Origin: a virus
IMG/VR virus record: IMGVR_UViG_3300025127_000009
Location: 62,001 to 126,000 of that record
Length of the DNA stretch: 64,000 nucleotides
Direction: 5' to 3' (one strand)
A program made the translations under genes and the position numbers. Under the pieces are notes generated by a model. The model worked only from the letters and a program-made list of their open reading frames with translations. It was not told the DNA's origin and ran no database searches. Below, piece after piece: positions 18,589 through 27,420 of this stretch. How positions within the stretch are numbered: position 1 is the stretch's first letter; each line of letters starts with the position of its first letter.

Positions 18589-20685
18589 TTAAAATGCTTT
18601 TTGCCAAAAATACTTTGGTCTAGACTTTAAATATTCTACCGTTCCAGCGTAATCTTGATTAAACCACTCCTCGTCTTTGTGTTGCACTAAGTCGTTAATA
18701 TCTAATTCACAACCAAGCAACTTAGCCTCAATAACCATTCTTGGGCAAGTATCTAGACCAGATGGCTTAAAGCAAAGACCCTTCGACTCTGCTAGTTTTT
18801 GCAAAAATTCTTTGTAGTTCATATTCCACAAAACCTCGTAGTCATACTTATTTTCTCTACAGTGAGCCTCTGTTTCGTTTAGTCCCTTCACCCAACTTCG
18901 AGATCCAAGTACAACCCATTTGTCGTTCTTGTTCTTAGAAGAGTCTTGCAAATGATCAACAAAAGCAAAAAAACTTTCATCAAACAATGATGATAAAACG
19001 AACATGTTTTTGTTTTTTAATCCCGGTAATAGTGAGTTGTGTAAATTCATTTGTTCTTTTGACATAAAGAAGACAGATTTAGCGTTGTTGCAAAAACTTG
19101 TAAGCGCTTGGCCTCTATCTGTATTTTTGTAGTCGCATGTAGTTCTTTCCACCATTTCATATAGTTTTGGGTTTCTGTGTTTACAGAATTTGTAATCAAA
19201 CTCTACAAAACTATAGGATATGTTTGATTCTATTATATCCTTAATTATCTCATCGGTTAGCCCAGCAATATTGCCAAATACCCATTTAGCATCTGTGTTA
19301 TTGTTGATGAAATCTTTTGTAAGTTCTTTGCTATGCACTTTTACTTTTTTATTAGACTCGCAATTGCTAATTAGCGTTTGAAGGCTCATTTCCGCGCCAC
19401 CAACGTAGTCCTCTACAAACAAATCACTTACAAATATATATTCAGGTTTAACTAACCACTTCTCGGGAATTAGAGTATTAAGCATTTTCTCTAGTATAAT
19501 ATCTAAATTAACAGTTGACTTTAGGTGACTTGCTAACTTTTTTGCCCAAGAAAGATAAACACCATAATCTTTATAAACATTTCTTATCTTGTTTTTAAAA
19601 TCAAATTCTGACGGATAGCACCACATGGCATCTTGTTGTAAAACTCCGTCCCACACAGCCTCTTTTTGTATATGCCTTAAAGTGTAATCCACCTTTGAAA
19701 ACAAGGCTTTATTCTTCATCTTTTTAGTTCTTTTATTTCGGACTGGAGCGTATAGAAAATCCATATGTCCAGACCATCCAGGTGCTACAACTGGTAGTTC
19801 ATTGTATGCTGCTTCAAATAGTGGTAAACCAAAACCCTCTCCGTGGGTCGCACTAATGATGGCTTTTATTTTGGGGTGCTTATATAAAGAATTTATTTCT
19901 TCATCAGTCATATCTCCGTGCATAAAATACAACGAAGCCTTGCTGTCCTGTAAACCTTTAATTTCTATAAGTTGCTTGATTCTATTTAAACAATGCTCCC
20001 TATCTGCAATGCAGTTTTTTGCCATATTTGTTTTTAAAACTAATCCAACTTCTTCATCTTTAAATTCAGTCAAGAACCATTCTATTGTATTTTCTAAATT
20101 TTTTCTTATGCCCCACTGTGCTACGCAAAGAAAATTAAAATCTGTTTCTAATTCTAAATCTAAATCTGGACTATTTGGATACTCTCTGATAGGATAACTA
20201 ACGACTTCTACTGGCGCTCCGCAACCAACTCTTAACTCTTGTCCTGTCTTTTCATTTTTTGCTTGATAGAAAGTATTTTCAAATCCCCATTTTGCAAAAG
20301 TACTAGGCACAACTATTTTGCTCATCTCATATGATTTTTCAATCCAACTAGGAGCAACCTTGGTAGCCTCAATCCCGGCTGTGACACAAACACTGTAGGG
20401 CGCTTTCTTTTCAAACTCCACTGGAATTCCTATATGGATATGCACATCGAAATTTCTGTTTTCTTCTTTTAAAAGTTGAAACTTTGTTACTAAACTGTGA
20501 ATCCAATCTATTTCTTCACTATTGATACTTTGAAGCCAGTTTGTATCTCCCCAAGAAAGCGGTGAAACATATAAATCAAAATTTTCAATTCTTTTTCTTA
20601 ACGCTTGAAGCACTAACCTAGTGTGAACCCCGTATCCCGATCTTGTAAGCGCTGGGCCTTCTACTAATACTTTTACTACGCTCAT
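18589..20685 (-). CDS. Double-domain glycosyltransferase (two GT-B units)
   Basis: 698 aa, about twice the size of a GT4 enzyme. First unit: EGPALTRSGYGVHTRLVLQA, FNFLCVAQWGIRKNLENTIE, and AIISATHGEGFGLPLFEAAY. A second, more divergent unit from ~residue 415 opens with FVSDLFVEDYVGGAEMSLQT and ends with LCFKPSGLDTCPRMVIEAKL, a second donor site. It may add two sugars in succession, or the second unit may bind acceptor. A TATAAATA sequence just upstream lies inside the preceding gene. Confidence 0.8.
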   Translation of the reverse strand: MSVVKVLVEGPALTRSGYGVHTRLVLQALRKRIENFDLYVSPLSWGDTNWLQSINSEEIDWIHSLVTKFQLLKEENRNFDVHIHIGIPVEFEKKAPYSVCVTAGIEATKVAPSWIEKSYEMSKIVVPSTFAKWGFENTFYQAKNEKTGQELRVGCGAPVEVVSYPIREYPNSPDLDLELETDFNFLCVAQWGIRKNLENTIEWFLTEFKDEEVGLVLKTNMAKNCIADREHCLNRIKQLIEIKGLQDSKASLYFMHGDMTDEEINSLYKHPKIKAIISATHGEGFGLPLFEAAYNELPVVAPGWSGHMDFLYAPVRNKRTKKMKNKALFSKVDYTLRHIQKEAVWDGVLQQDAMWCYPSEFDFKNKIRNVYKDYGVYLSWAKKLASHLKSTVNLDIILEKMLNTLIPEKWLVKPEYIFVSDLFVEDYVGGAEMSLQTLISNCESNKKVKVHSKELTKDFINNNTDAKWVFGNIAGLTDEIIKDIIESNISYSFVEFDYKFCKHRNPKLYEMVERTTCDYKNTDRGQALTSFCNNAKSVFFMSKEQMNLHNSLLPGLKNKNMFVLSSLFDESFFAFVDHLQDSSKNKNDKWVVLGSRSWVKGLNETEAHCRENKYDYEVLWNMNYKEFLQKLAESKGLCFKPSGLDTCPRMVIEAKLLGCELDINDLVQHKDEEWFNQDYAGTVEYLKSRPKYFWQKAF

Positions 20686-21950
20686 AATACTTTATTTATA
20701 CTCCAATGTTTTAGATTTCTAGATTCCCAAGAGCCCTGTTCTTCATGAATTTTTGTCAGTAAATTGTCCCAAGAACTAATATAATTTTCCATACTATAAT
20801 TTTTCATTACGTGTTCTCGACCTTTTTTGCCAAGTTCTTCAAGTTCTTTTTCGCTTTTTGAAAACATTTCTACCATAGCGTTTGAAACTTCTTCACCATT
20901 TACTCTATCTTCATATATCCAAGGAACTTCTTGCGACCCTATGATTGCTTTAGAAGCAGGCTGCAAACCTATACCAAACCAATCTTTACCATTTGTTACC
21001 TGCTCTTGCAATCCGCCTGTCATGTTGACAATTATTGGTGTTTCAGTTGCAAGAGATTCCAACGTAGAGAGACCAAAACCTTCTGCATCAGATATGTTAA
21101 TTGTACAATCACAAGAATTATAAAGCACTGATAACTGTTCTATTGAAATTTTTTGGGTAGATAATTTAAATTGATCGTCATCTAGATTAAGTCGCTTTTT
21201 AATTGCGTATAAATCTTGACCATTTGGATCATTTGGCTCAGTATGCATAATAAGCGTTGCCTTATCTCTCCCCACCTTATCTAAGAAATCATTAAACCAA
21301 AATATTAACGAACCAGATTGTTTTCTTCTAGCGTTTCTGTTGTTCCAGAAAAATACAAACCTTTTGTTACCTTTTGAATCAATGCCTACTTGATTTTCTT
21401 TTTTAAAGTGTTCAATCGTTTTTGTGTCTTTTATTTTCTCAAAAACAGAATCGTTTACTGCGTGAGGTATATGATACAAATCAACCTCTGGCGCTACATT
21501 TGCTACAATATCATTCGTTACCTTACTAATTGTAACAATGGCGTCGTTGGATAAATACCACTTTCTATTGAAAGTAGGGTAAGGTAGGTTGTCCCACACA
21601 TGATAATAAACCAAAGGAGCCACAGATCGTACTTCATTTTCTATCTCCCACAACCATGTCCAAAATCTTGGATCTGTCATAATCCAAACAATATCTGGCT
21701 TTTGCGCATGTAAAAGAGCCCTCACTTGTTCTTTTGAGCCGTAACCATCTACAGGGAATATAACCCAATCATCTCCGTATTCTTCTGTTTTTATGGGTTG
21801 ATAATCGTGATGTTTTATGGCACCACCAAAACAAACAAACTGAAATCTGCCAGTTTTTAGAAGGCCTTCTATCATATATCTTGTTTGGGTGCCGACACCA
21901 GATGGCGCGAGGGGACTATCTGCCAAGCAGAAAACTTTTATTTTTTTCAT
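20682..21950 (-). CDS. Family 4 glycosyltransferase
   Basis: 422 aa, full GT4 length. N-terminal CLADSPLAPSGVGTQTRYMI, VTISKVTNDIVANV, and the donor site CTINISDAEGFGLSTLESLA with TPIIVNMTGGLQEQV. Likely the first glycosyltransferase of the block in order of transcription. Confidence 0.85.
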   Translation of the reverse strand: MKKIKVFCLADSPLAPSGVGTQTRYMIEGLLKTGRFQFVCFGGAIKHHDYQPIKTEEYGDDWVIFPVDGYGSKEQVRALLHAQKPDIVWIMTDPRFWTWLWEIENEVRSVAPLVYYHVWDNLPYPTFNRKWYLSNDAIVTISKVTNDIVANVAPEVDLYHIPHAVNDSVFEKIKDTKTIEHFKKENQVGIDSKGNKRFVFFWNNRNARRKQSGSLIFWFNDFLDKVGRDKATLIMHTEPNDPNGQDLYAIKKRLNLDDDQFKLSTQKISIEQLSVLYNSCDCTINISDAEGFGLSTLESLATETPIIVNMTGGLQEQVTNGKDWFGIGLQPASKAIIGSQEVPWIYEDRVNGEEVSNAMVEMFSKSEKELEELGKKGREHVMKNYSMENYISSWDNLLTKIHEEQGSWESRNLKHWSINKVL

Positions 21951-21953
21951 ATA

Positions 21954-22778
21954 TTACCTACAATGTTCAGTTTGATAAAATTCACAATATTTACAGGCTG
22001 TACGATTCTTAATAACGTTTCCTGCTTTAATGTTGTGTATCGCTTTTTTTAAATGCGCTAAAGCGTTACTTGTTTTTCTTTCTCCACTAGAAACTCTAAA
22101 TATCTCTGCTTTATCTTTTTTTGCAGTTCTTTTCAATAAAGCAAAATGTGTTTCAATGTTGTTCACATCAATATTATACTTCAAAGCGTAAAAGTTTTTA
22201 TACAAAGTTAACTGATATGAGATTATTTTATCTGTTTTCTTTTTCATGTCCCACCCCCAAGAACAAGTTTTCCAATCAATTATGTGATATTTGCCGTCTT
22301 CAGTTTTTAAGACGAGATCAATAAAACCCTTAAATTTATAATCTGTATCATGATCTTGTGTGCGAATATTTTCGAACAACATCTCTTCGACAGCAATCAC
22401 TTGATATTGATGAAAATGACTAGTTAATGATGGCAATATGTATTGTATGATATCGTCACCCTGTTTTCTCATATCTATTACAAGTTTTTTATTTAACTGA
22501 TGGGTTTTTGAAATTTCGGTTAACTCTTCCAAAAACTTTTTTTGAAATATGAGTTTTGCTTGTTCTATTTTTGAATTATCAACTACTAATTCTTCGCAAA
22601 CAAAATGTAAAGCCGTACCAAAAGCGGTGTATTCATTTCCCTGAAACTTTTTTATTTTGTCCAGATACACTAGTTTGTGCTTGTGGCTGCACTCCGTCCA
22701 CATCTTCATTTCTGAGTAACTTATCTTTTTGATTGGCGTTTGACCGACGTCTTGGAGTACTTTTAACTGATTTGACAT
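21954..22778 (-). CDS. PD-(D/E)XK nuclease with Fe-S cysteines (RecB/Cas4-like)
   Basis: 274 aa. SYSEMKMWTECSHKHKLVYL, AFGTALHFVCEEL, FKGFIDLVLKTEDGKYHIID and DWKT form the PD-(D/E)XK core. The C-terminal CKYCEFYQTEHC with the early WTEC cysteine resembles the 4Fe-4S cluster of Cas4/AddB-type exonucleases. Probably a DNA end-processing or recombination nuclease. Its first ~48 codons overlap the end of the gene at 22633-23016 in another frame. Confidence 0.82.
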   Translation of the reverse strand: MSNQLKVLQDVGQTPIKKISYSEMKMWTECSHKHKLVYLDKIKKFQGNEYTAFGTALHFVCEELVVDNSKIEQAKLIFQKKFLEELTEISKTHQLNKKLVIDMRKQGDDIIQYILPSLTSHFHQYQVIAVEEMLFENIRTQDHDTDYKFKGFIDLVLKTEDGKYHIIDWKTCSWGWDMKKKTDKIISYQLTLYKNFYALKYNIDVNNIETHFALLKRTAKKDKAEIFRVSSGERKTSNALAHLKKAIHNIKAGNVIKNRTACKYCEFYQTEHCR

Positions 22779-23016
22779 TTTTTTCTTCTTTCTTTTTTGA
22801 GAAAACCCAAGTACCTTTTAGTGTAGGGTTGTTACCTGTAGTGCTGCAAAATGCATGATTTTTAATTTCAATACTGCTGATATTGTACCCTTCTTTTTTT
22901 AAAAAGTCAAGTACTTGATCGGTATCAATCGAAGCATATGGGTCTTTTGCAAACTTTCTTTCTTTTAAGGATGCGTGAACCTTAATTTCATCATTGCTAG
23001 TTTCTAACTTAAACAT
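22633..23016 (-). CDS. Unknown protein with basic disordered tail, 127 aa
   Basis: Residues 1-75 look folded (VHASLKERKFAKDPYASIDT, FCSTTGNNPTLKGTWVFSKK). Residues 76-127 are lysine, serine and glutamine rich. The last 146 bp overlap the nuclease gene in a different frame. SD GGAGTTAGAAA precedes ATG. Both overlapping frames look usable; the disordered tail is what one expects when a frame is constrained by a neighbour. Confidence 0.55.
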   Translation of the reverse strand: MFKLETSNDEIKVHASLKERKFAKDPYASIDTDQVLDFLKKEGYNISSIEIKNHAFCSTTGNNPTLKGTWVFSKKKEEKNVKSVKSTPRRRSNANQKDKLLRNEDVDGVQPQAQTSVSGQNKKVSGK

Positions 23017-23653
23017 TTTCTAACTCCTCTAATTTTTTATATAAAACTGGACTGACTTTCTTTAAATAGATGTCTTTATGATAAAAATATGCTTCAAATC
23101 CATTAGCAAAGTATTCTCTTAGGGATGTTGCACCGTAAGGAGAGAAATATATACCTTGAGATATAGATGTCATCTCCGGATAACCTACATCATTGTAAAA
23201 AAAATCATCTAACCTTTTATCATATTCTACTTTTGACATCTCCAGAGAAGAATAACGATATCCATTTTTTTCGAGTTCCCCGTGAAGTTGCATTCTTTTT
23301 TTGACGAACTCTCTTTCTAGTTGTAAATCTGAATAAATTTCATTCCAGAAACCATCTTCTACTGCATGGCCAATTTCATGAATTATATCATCAATAACAG
23401 AAGAATTGTCTATTTGTGTACTTGAAACATAAATCGCACCATCCTTAAATGCTGCATTGAAGTGCATTTTTGTCAAGAAATCAAAATTTCCAAATATCAC
23501 ATAATCAACTAGTCTCCTAAAAGATCTTGGCAGTCTATCAAGAACTTTCGATAATTGTTTGCGATCTAAAGCAAAATTTAAATCGTCTTTAACAATCATG
23601 TTGATTCCGGAAACAGCAAAAAAGTTTTTTTTATTCTTGATGTGATTTTTCAT
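23009..23653 (-). CDS. Zinc metallopeptidase-like protein (HEIGH motif)
   Basis: About 214 aa. DDIIHEIGHAVEDGF is a classic HExxH zinc site, and SLREYFANGFEAYFYH supplies a downstream Glu in a layout like lethal-factor-type (ATLF) peptidases. No signal peptide. Start uncertain: ATG 23651-23653 is used; an ATG at ~23599 with GGAATCAAC is an alternative. Target unknown; cleavage of a host protein is possible. Confidence 0.65.
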   Translation of the reverse strand: MKNHIKNKKNFFAVSGINMIVKDDLNFALDRKQLSKVLDRLPRSFRRLVDYVIFGNFDFLTKMHFNAAFKDGAIYVSSTQIDNSSVIDDIIHEIGHAVEDGFWNEIYSDLQLEREFVKKRMQLHGELEKNGYRYSSLEMSKVEYDKRLDDFFYNDVGYPEMTSISQGIYFSPYGATSLREYFANGFEAYFYHKDIYLKKVSPVLYKKLEELENV

Positions 23654-23906
23654 TTGCAATCTTTTCGCCAGCCTCAACATCTACTAAGGCTTGATGGTAT
23701 CCTCTTACCCAATTCTCTTCAGACACACAAAGAATTAATTCTGGAAACTCCTGAGATAAAACTTCTACAATCATTTCAAGATTAACTTCTTCGTTTTCTG
23801 GGTTTTTGACACCTCCTACATATTGCACGATATGGTCTTTCAATTCGCTTTCGTTGTTCATTTTAATCACATCTTTTAATGTGCTTTTTTCATCAAGTAT
23901 GTCCAT
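23631..23906 (-). CDS. Small protein of unknown function, 91 aa
   Basis: Acidic, with the conserved-looking EENWVRGYHQALVDVEAGEK near the C-terminus, a pattern seen in small phage proteins of unknown role. Strong SD (AAGGAGAAAAA) before ATG. Overlaps the metallopeptidase gene slightly. Confidence 0.6.
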   Translation of the reverse strand: MDILDEKSTLKDVIKMNNESELKDHIVQYVGGVKNPENEEVNLEMIVEVLSQEFPELILCVSEENWVRGYHQALVDVEAGEKIANEKSHQE

Positions 23907-23915
23907 TTTTTCTCC

Positions 23916-25238
23916 TTAAAGTATCTTTGATGCTATTGTTGCAACTTTAGATCTCTCACCTTTTACTAAAGTTATGTGACCTGCGACCTGTTGATTTTTA
24001 AATTTTTCTATGACATAGGTTAAGCCATTGCTTGTTTGATCCAGGTATACATTATCAATCTGTTCAATATCACCGGTCAAAACTATTTTTGTGCCTTCAC
24101 CCACCCTAGTAAGCACTGTTTTTATTTCGTGTTTTGTCATATTCTGTGCTTCGTCAATAATGATGTAGGAATTTGCTATAGATCGTCCCCGAATAAAAGT
24201 CATGGCCTCGACCTCTATTTTACCTTCTTCCTGATACATGTCCAAAGTAACTTTATCATTACCCATCAGATTTTGCAAATTGTCTTGGATCGGAGCCAAC
24301 CAAGGCATCATTTTATCTTCCATTGTTCCCGGCAAAAATCCTATATCCTTCCCTACTGGTTCAACGGGTTTTGTTACGATAACTCGCCTATAATTTAAAT
24401 CATTAGCAGTCTCTCCAAAACACTGTTGAAGGCCTGCAGCGAGTGCCAATAGTGTCTTTCCAGAGCCTGCTTTGCCGATTATGCTGACTAAATGAATGTC
24501 TGGATCAGTAAGCAAATCTAATGCAAAATTTTGTTCTTTATTTTTTGGACGCACACCCCATATTCCAGTTTTAAAACTATCTACTTTTTTGACGGGGACT
24601 TCATAATTTTTGAATTTGACTAGCGCTGTCTTTTTTTCATTTGAATTACTAATCAGCATCACAAACTGATTAGGTACCAGAGAGACATCGTTTTCTTCCA
24701 AATACACATCTTCTGACTTATAGATAGAATCTATTATTTGTTCATCGACTAGGTGGTTTTCTAGTCCAGTATATAGTGTTTCTATATCTTCTACCACCTG
24801 ATCATCGTTGTAATCTTGACAAGGAACTCCAAGAGAATCGCACTTAACACGCATGTTAATATCTCTAGAAACCAGCACAACCTCAACTTTGTTTTTGTTT
24901 TCTTTTTTAAGACTTAAAACTGTTGCTATAATTTGATTATCCGGGTTGTCTAAATCCAAATCATCTGGCAAACAAAAAGGATCATATTTTTTGACATACA
25001 GATTTGATTTGCCATCATTGATTGTAACTCCATCAAATAAATTACCATCTTGCCTCATTTCGTCCAATTTTCTAATTATATTTCTTGCGTGTACACCAAC
25101 AGAATCCTGTCTTTTTTTATGTTTATCGATTTCGTCTAACACTTTTAGTGGTATTGCAATATCGGCTCCCACAAATTTGTGAAGACAATTAGCGTCTGTT
25201 AAGAAGACATTGGTGTCTAAAACGTATATATTCTTCAA
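23916..25238 (-). CDS. phoH: PhoH-family ATPase with N-terminal PIN domain (PhoH2)
   Basis: 440 aa. Residues 1-~140 are a PIN ribonuclease domain (YVLDTNVFLTDANCL, VVLVSRDINMRVKCD). Residues ~215-440 are the PhoH ATPase: Walker A IGKAGSGKTLLALAAG, Walker B SYIIIDEAQNMT, sensor VLTGDIEQID. In PhoH2 proteins the ATPase drives RNA unwinding and the PIN domain cuts RNA. Common in marine phages, function in infection unsettled. Start is TTG 25236-25238 with AAAGGTG upstream, preceded by a TATAATAT box. Confidence 0.9.
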   Translation of the reverse strand: MKNIYVLDTNVFLTDANCLHKFVGADIAIPLKVLDEIDKHKKRQDSVGVHARNIIRKLDEMRQDGNLFDGVTINDGKSNLYVKKYDPFCLPDDLDLDNPDNQIIATVLSLKKENKNKVEVVLVSRDINMRVKCDSLGVPCQDYNDDQVVEDIETLYTGLENHLVDEQIIDSIYKSEDVYLEENDVSLVPNQFVMLISNSNEKKTALVKFKNYEVPVKKVDSFKTGIWGVRPKNKEQNFALDLLTDPDIHLVSIIGKAGSGKTLLALAAGLQQCFGETANDLNYRRVIVTKPVEPVGKDIGFLPGTMEDKMMPWLAPIQDNLQNLMGNDKVTLDMYQEEGKIEVEAMTFIRGRSIANSYIIIDEAQNMTKHEIKTVLTRVGEGTKIVLTGDIEQIDNVYLDQTSNGLTYVIEKFKNQQVAGHITLVKGERSKVATIASKIL

Positions 25239-25254
25239 TCAATTCACCTTTTCT

Positions 25255-25262
25255 ATATTATA
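25255..25262 (-). promoter_or_regulatory. Candidate late promoter box TATAATAT
   Basis: Minus-strand ATTATAATATAG about 17 bp upstream of the phoH TTG start, in the divergent gap to the protease gene. Confidence 0.35.
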
Positions 25263-25330
25263 ATTAGTTTATTTGCAGGGTTTTAAAAAAAATATTATTT
25301 TTATAACATAGTTATTTTAGAAGACAAATT

Positions 25331-26071
25331 ATGCACACGAAAATAACAATATTGTGTTTATTTATCGTAGGCTTAATTGCCGGGTGTGCATCTTTACAAG
25401 AAAGAAGAGCCTTCAAAATAAAATCATATGTAAAAGTTTTCTCTACAGTGGTCGGTACTAAATGTATAACTGATGTAAAAAATAAGAACCAATCTATTTG
25501 TATTGAAACTGAATTTACCTCTTCCGGTTCTGGCTCTATAGTTCATCAAACAAAAGACGAAACATCGATTTTAACCGCCGCTCACGTTTGTTTATATGAT
25601 TTGCCAGATGAAATAGAGAAAGAATTTGACAAAATAGAAAGAAAATATAAAATTCAAACTAGTGATAAAAAAATTAGAGAAGTCTTTCTTAGAAAGATCT
25701 CTCCTGGCTTTAAAAACAACAAAGGCATAGATCTTTGCTTGTTAAACTCTCCAAAATTAGATCTACCAAAACTTCACCTATCTAGCCAAGGACCTAAACT
25801 TGGAGAAAGAATTTACAATATGGCTTCGCCTCACGGTTCTTACAACCCACCAGCACCCATAATGTTTAGTGGGCATTATAGTGGAGAAAATGAAAACGGA
25901 CCTGAGTGTATTGTTACTTTACCATCAGCACCAGGAAGTTCTGGTAGTCCACTTCTTAACAGTAGAGGTGAACTAGTTGGTTTAGTTTTCGCTGTTAACA
26001 TGGAATTATCTACTCTTACAATGTGTGTGAAATATACAACATTAAAAGAATTCTTAGACGCCAGTTTATAG
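25331..26071 (+). CDS. Trypsin-like serine protease lipoprotein
   Basis: 246 aa, the only convincing plus-strand gene of the window. N-terminal lipoprotein signal ends in LIAGC (Cys19). The protease domain shows SSGSGSIVHQ, the catalytic His in ILTAAHVC (H85), Asp in KGIDLCLL, and Ser in APGSSGSPLLN. It would be tethered in the periplasm or outer membrane of a Gram-negative host. SD-like AGAAGA precedes ATG. Possible plus-strand promoter TTGCAG-N17-TATTTT at about 25275-25303. Divergent from phoH and convergent with a tiny gene; likely an independently expressed cargo gene. Confidence 0.85.
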   Translation: MHTKITILCLFIVGLIAGCASLQERRAFKIKSYVKVFSTVVGTKCITDVKNKNQSICIETEFTSSGSGSIVHQTKDETSILTAAHVCLYDLPDEIEKEFDKIERKYKIQTSDKKIREVFLRKISPGFKNNKGIDLCLLNSPKLDLPKLHLSSQGPKLGERIYNMASPHGSYNPPAPIMFSGHYSGENENGPECIVTLPSAPGSSGSPLLNSRGELVGLVFAVNMELSTLTMCVKYTTLKEFLDASL

Positions 26072-26236
26072 CCCCATTTTAATCCACTTATCAACTTTCT
26101 GTTCTTTTATCTCTACAATCTTTCTCAGTCTCTTGGCATATTGAACTTTATTGTTGTTTTCTGCTAGTTCTATATCTTTCCACATTTTTTCAATTTCAAT
26201 TTTAAGTGCGTTAATTCTATTGTTATATTTTTTCAT
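26066..26236 (-). CDS. Small coiled-coil protein, 56 aa
   Basis: Begins MKKYNNRINALKIEIEKMWK, a continuous charged helix likely forming a coiled coil. GAGATAAAA upstream of ATG 26234-26236. Its stop overlaps the end of the convergent protease gene by 6 bp. Not recognised. Confidence 0.55.
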   Translation of the reverse strand: MKKYNNRINALKIEIEKMWKDIELAENNNKVQYAKRLRKIVEIKEQKVDKWIKMGL

Positions 26237-26244
26237 TTTTTATC

Positions 26245-26544
26245 TCACAATTTTTCAAATATAATATGAAGTTTAAATAATAAATTTATTCCATGAGTAC
26301 CGGTACCGAGTTTTGGAAAAAAATGAACTGTCTTTACAAGTGGGATATCTTCAATTTTTTTAATAAAAGACAAACTTAGTCTATCTACCAACAATTGAAA
26401 TGTATATTCCCTTCCATAAACTTTTGCCAAATCTTTCCAGAGAATCTTTACTTCCTTTTCCCCCTTAAGGGCATTTTCTAGTAAAATTTTTATCTGATCG
26501 ATTGTTAATTCTTTCTTTTTAACTCTTCTTTTTCTAGTAGCCAT
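26245..26544 (-). CDS. Small basic protein of unknown function, 99 aa
   Basis: MATRKRRVKKKELTIDQIKI start, helical first half, then FFPKLGTGTHGINLLFKLHI. The ATG at 26542-26544 has GGAGGT ten bases upstream. Overlaps the zinc ribbon gene by 11 bp. Family unknown; the basic N-terminus could bind nucleic acid. Confidence 0.55.
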   Translation of the reverse strand: MATRKRRVKKKELTIDQIKILLENALKGEKEVKILWKDLAKVYGREYTFQLLVDRLSLSFIKKIEDIPLVKTVHFFPKLGTGTHGINLLFKLHIIFEKL

Positions 26545-26737
26545 CCTTGTACCAACCTCCACCTTTTAAGACAAAACTGCTTTTACCTATTATATTATAT
26601 AGTGTTAGTTCACCATCTTGACCACTGTAACACACTGGGCAGGGGCCTGGATTTTTAAGCATCTTTTTTTGTTCATAGGTCATTAACATAGACATGGTGT
26701 GGCCACAATTGCTACACTCAAAATTATACATGGGCAT
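26534..26737 (-). CDS. FmdB-like zinc ribbon protein
   Basis: 67 aa. Starts MPMYNFECSNCGHTMSML with a second CPVCYSG pair, the FmdB ribbon layout. Second protein of this family in the window (see 7271-7522); they share little beyond the ribbon. Confidence 0.72.
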   Translation of the reverse strand: MPMYNFECSNCGHTMSMLMTYEQKKMLKNPGPCPVCYSGQDGELTLYNIIGKSSFVLKGGGWYKDGY

Positions 26738-26738
26738 T

Positions 26739-27371
26739 CTAAATAATCTCGTCTATCAGCCCATATTTGAGACACTTTTCTGCTTCCCACCAAAGATCAT
26801 GTTTTAAGATGTCTTCTAAAACTTTTTCTGGAATCTTTGTATGTTCTCTGTATATATTTTTTATTTTTTCCATTAACATTTCTGAATTTTCAATATCATC
26901 CTTCATTTCATGAAACTTTCCCCACATTCCTCCCGATAACTGGTGAATTAACATGCATGAATTTTTGTGCATACTTCTATGATGGCCAACAACTGACATC
27001 ATAGTTGCCGCAGATGCTGCGCAACCATCAATTATAGTTTCGACTTCTGTTTTAGAATTTTTAATGTAATCTATTGCTGCTAGTGCAGCAAAGACAGACC
27101 CGCCATAACTATTTATGTGTATCTTTATCGGAGGTGGACTATAGCCTATCACTTTTGACTTTTCAAAGGTATTGTTAAAACTTACAATTGCTTGATTTAA
27201 TTTTAAAATCTTTGGACGTGTTACGGCAGAATAAAAATATATTCTATTGTCTGCTGAAGTTACTGTATTAAAGTCATCTGCTCCAGCATTTTGCCTCTCT
27301 TGCAAAGATTCATGCACAGACAAAGGAGAGGACTCCTTTTCTTCTTTGCTCCCCCAAAATTTATCTCTCAT
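26739..27371 (-). CDS. clpP: ClpP-family serine protease
   Basis: 210 aa, standard ClpP length. IKIHINSYGGSVFAALAAID, the Ser motif IDGCAASAATMMSVVG, the His motif SCMLIHQLSGGMWGK and a downstream Asp region match Clp peptidases. No Clp ATPase is in the window, so it may use a host unfoldase. It could instead be a head maturation protease, since some phages use ClpP-fold enzymes, but no head gene adjoins it. SD GGAGATTAA before ATG, with a TATAATTT box upstream. Confidence 0.87.
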   Translation of the reverse strand: MRDKFWGSKEEKESSPLSVHESLQERQNAGADDFNTVTSADNRIYFYSAVTRPKILKLNQAIVSFNNTFEKSKVIGYSPPPIKIHINSYGGSVFAALAAIDYIKNSKTEVETIIDGCAASAATMMSVVGHHRSMHKNSCMLIHQLSGGMWGKFHEMKDDIENSEMLMEKIKNIYREHTKIPEKVLEDILKHDLWWEAEKCLKYGLIDEII

Positions 27372-27388
27372 TTAATCTCCTATTGATG

Positions 27389-27396
27389 AAATTATA
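27389..27396 (-). promoter_or_regulatory. Candidate late promoter box TATAATTT
   Basis: Minus-strand ATTATAATTTC, 18 bp before the clpP ATG, with an AT-rich upstream flank but no -35 at the correct spacing. Confidence 0.4.
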
Positions 27397-27420
27397 ATAT
27401 CACAAAAAACAATATTTTTT

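Noticed and set aside
20690-20699. T4-type late promoter TATAAATA
   Set aside because: Lies inside the end of the upstream gene (codons S-I-N-K); single occurrence, may be chance.
26739-27371. ClpP gene as the prohead protease
   Set aside because: No portal, scaffold or capsid gene adjoins it and the sequence is standard ClpP; kept only as an alternative.
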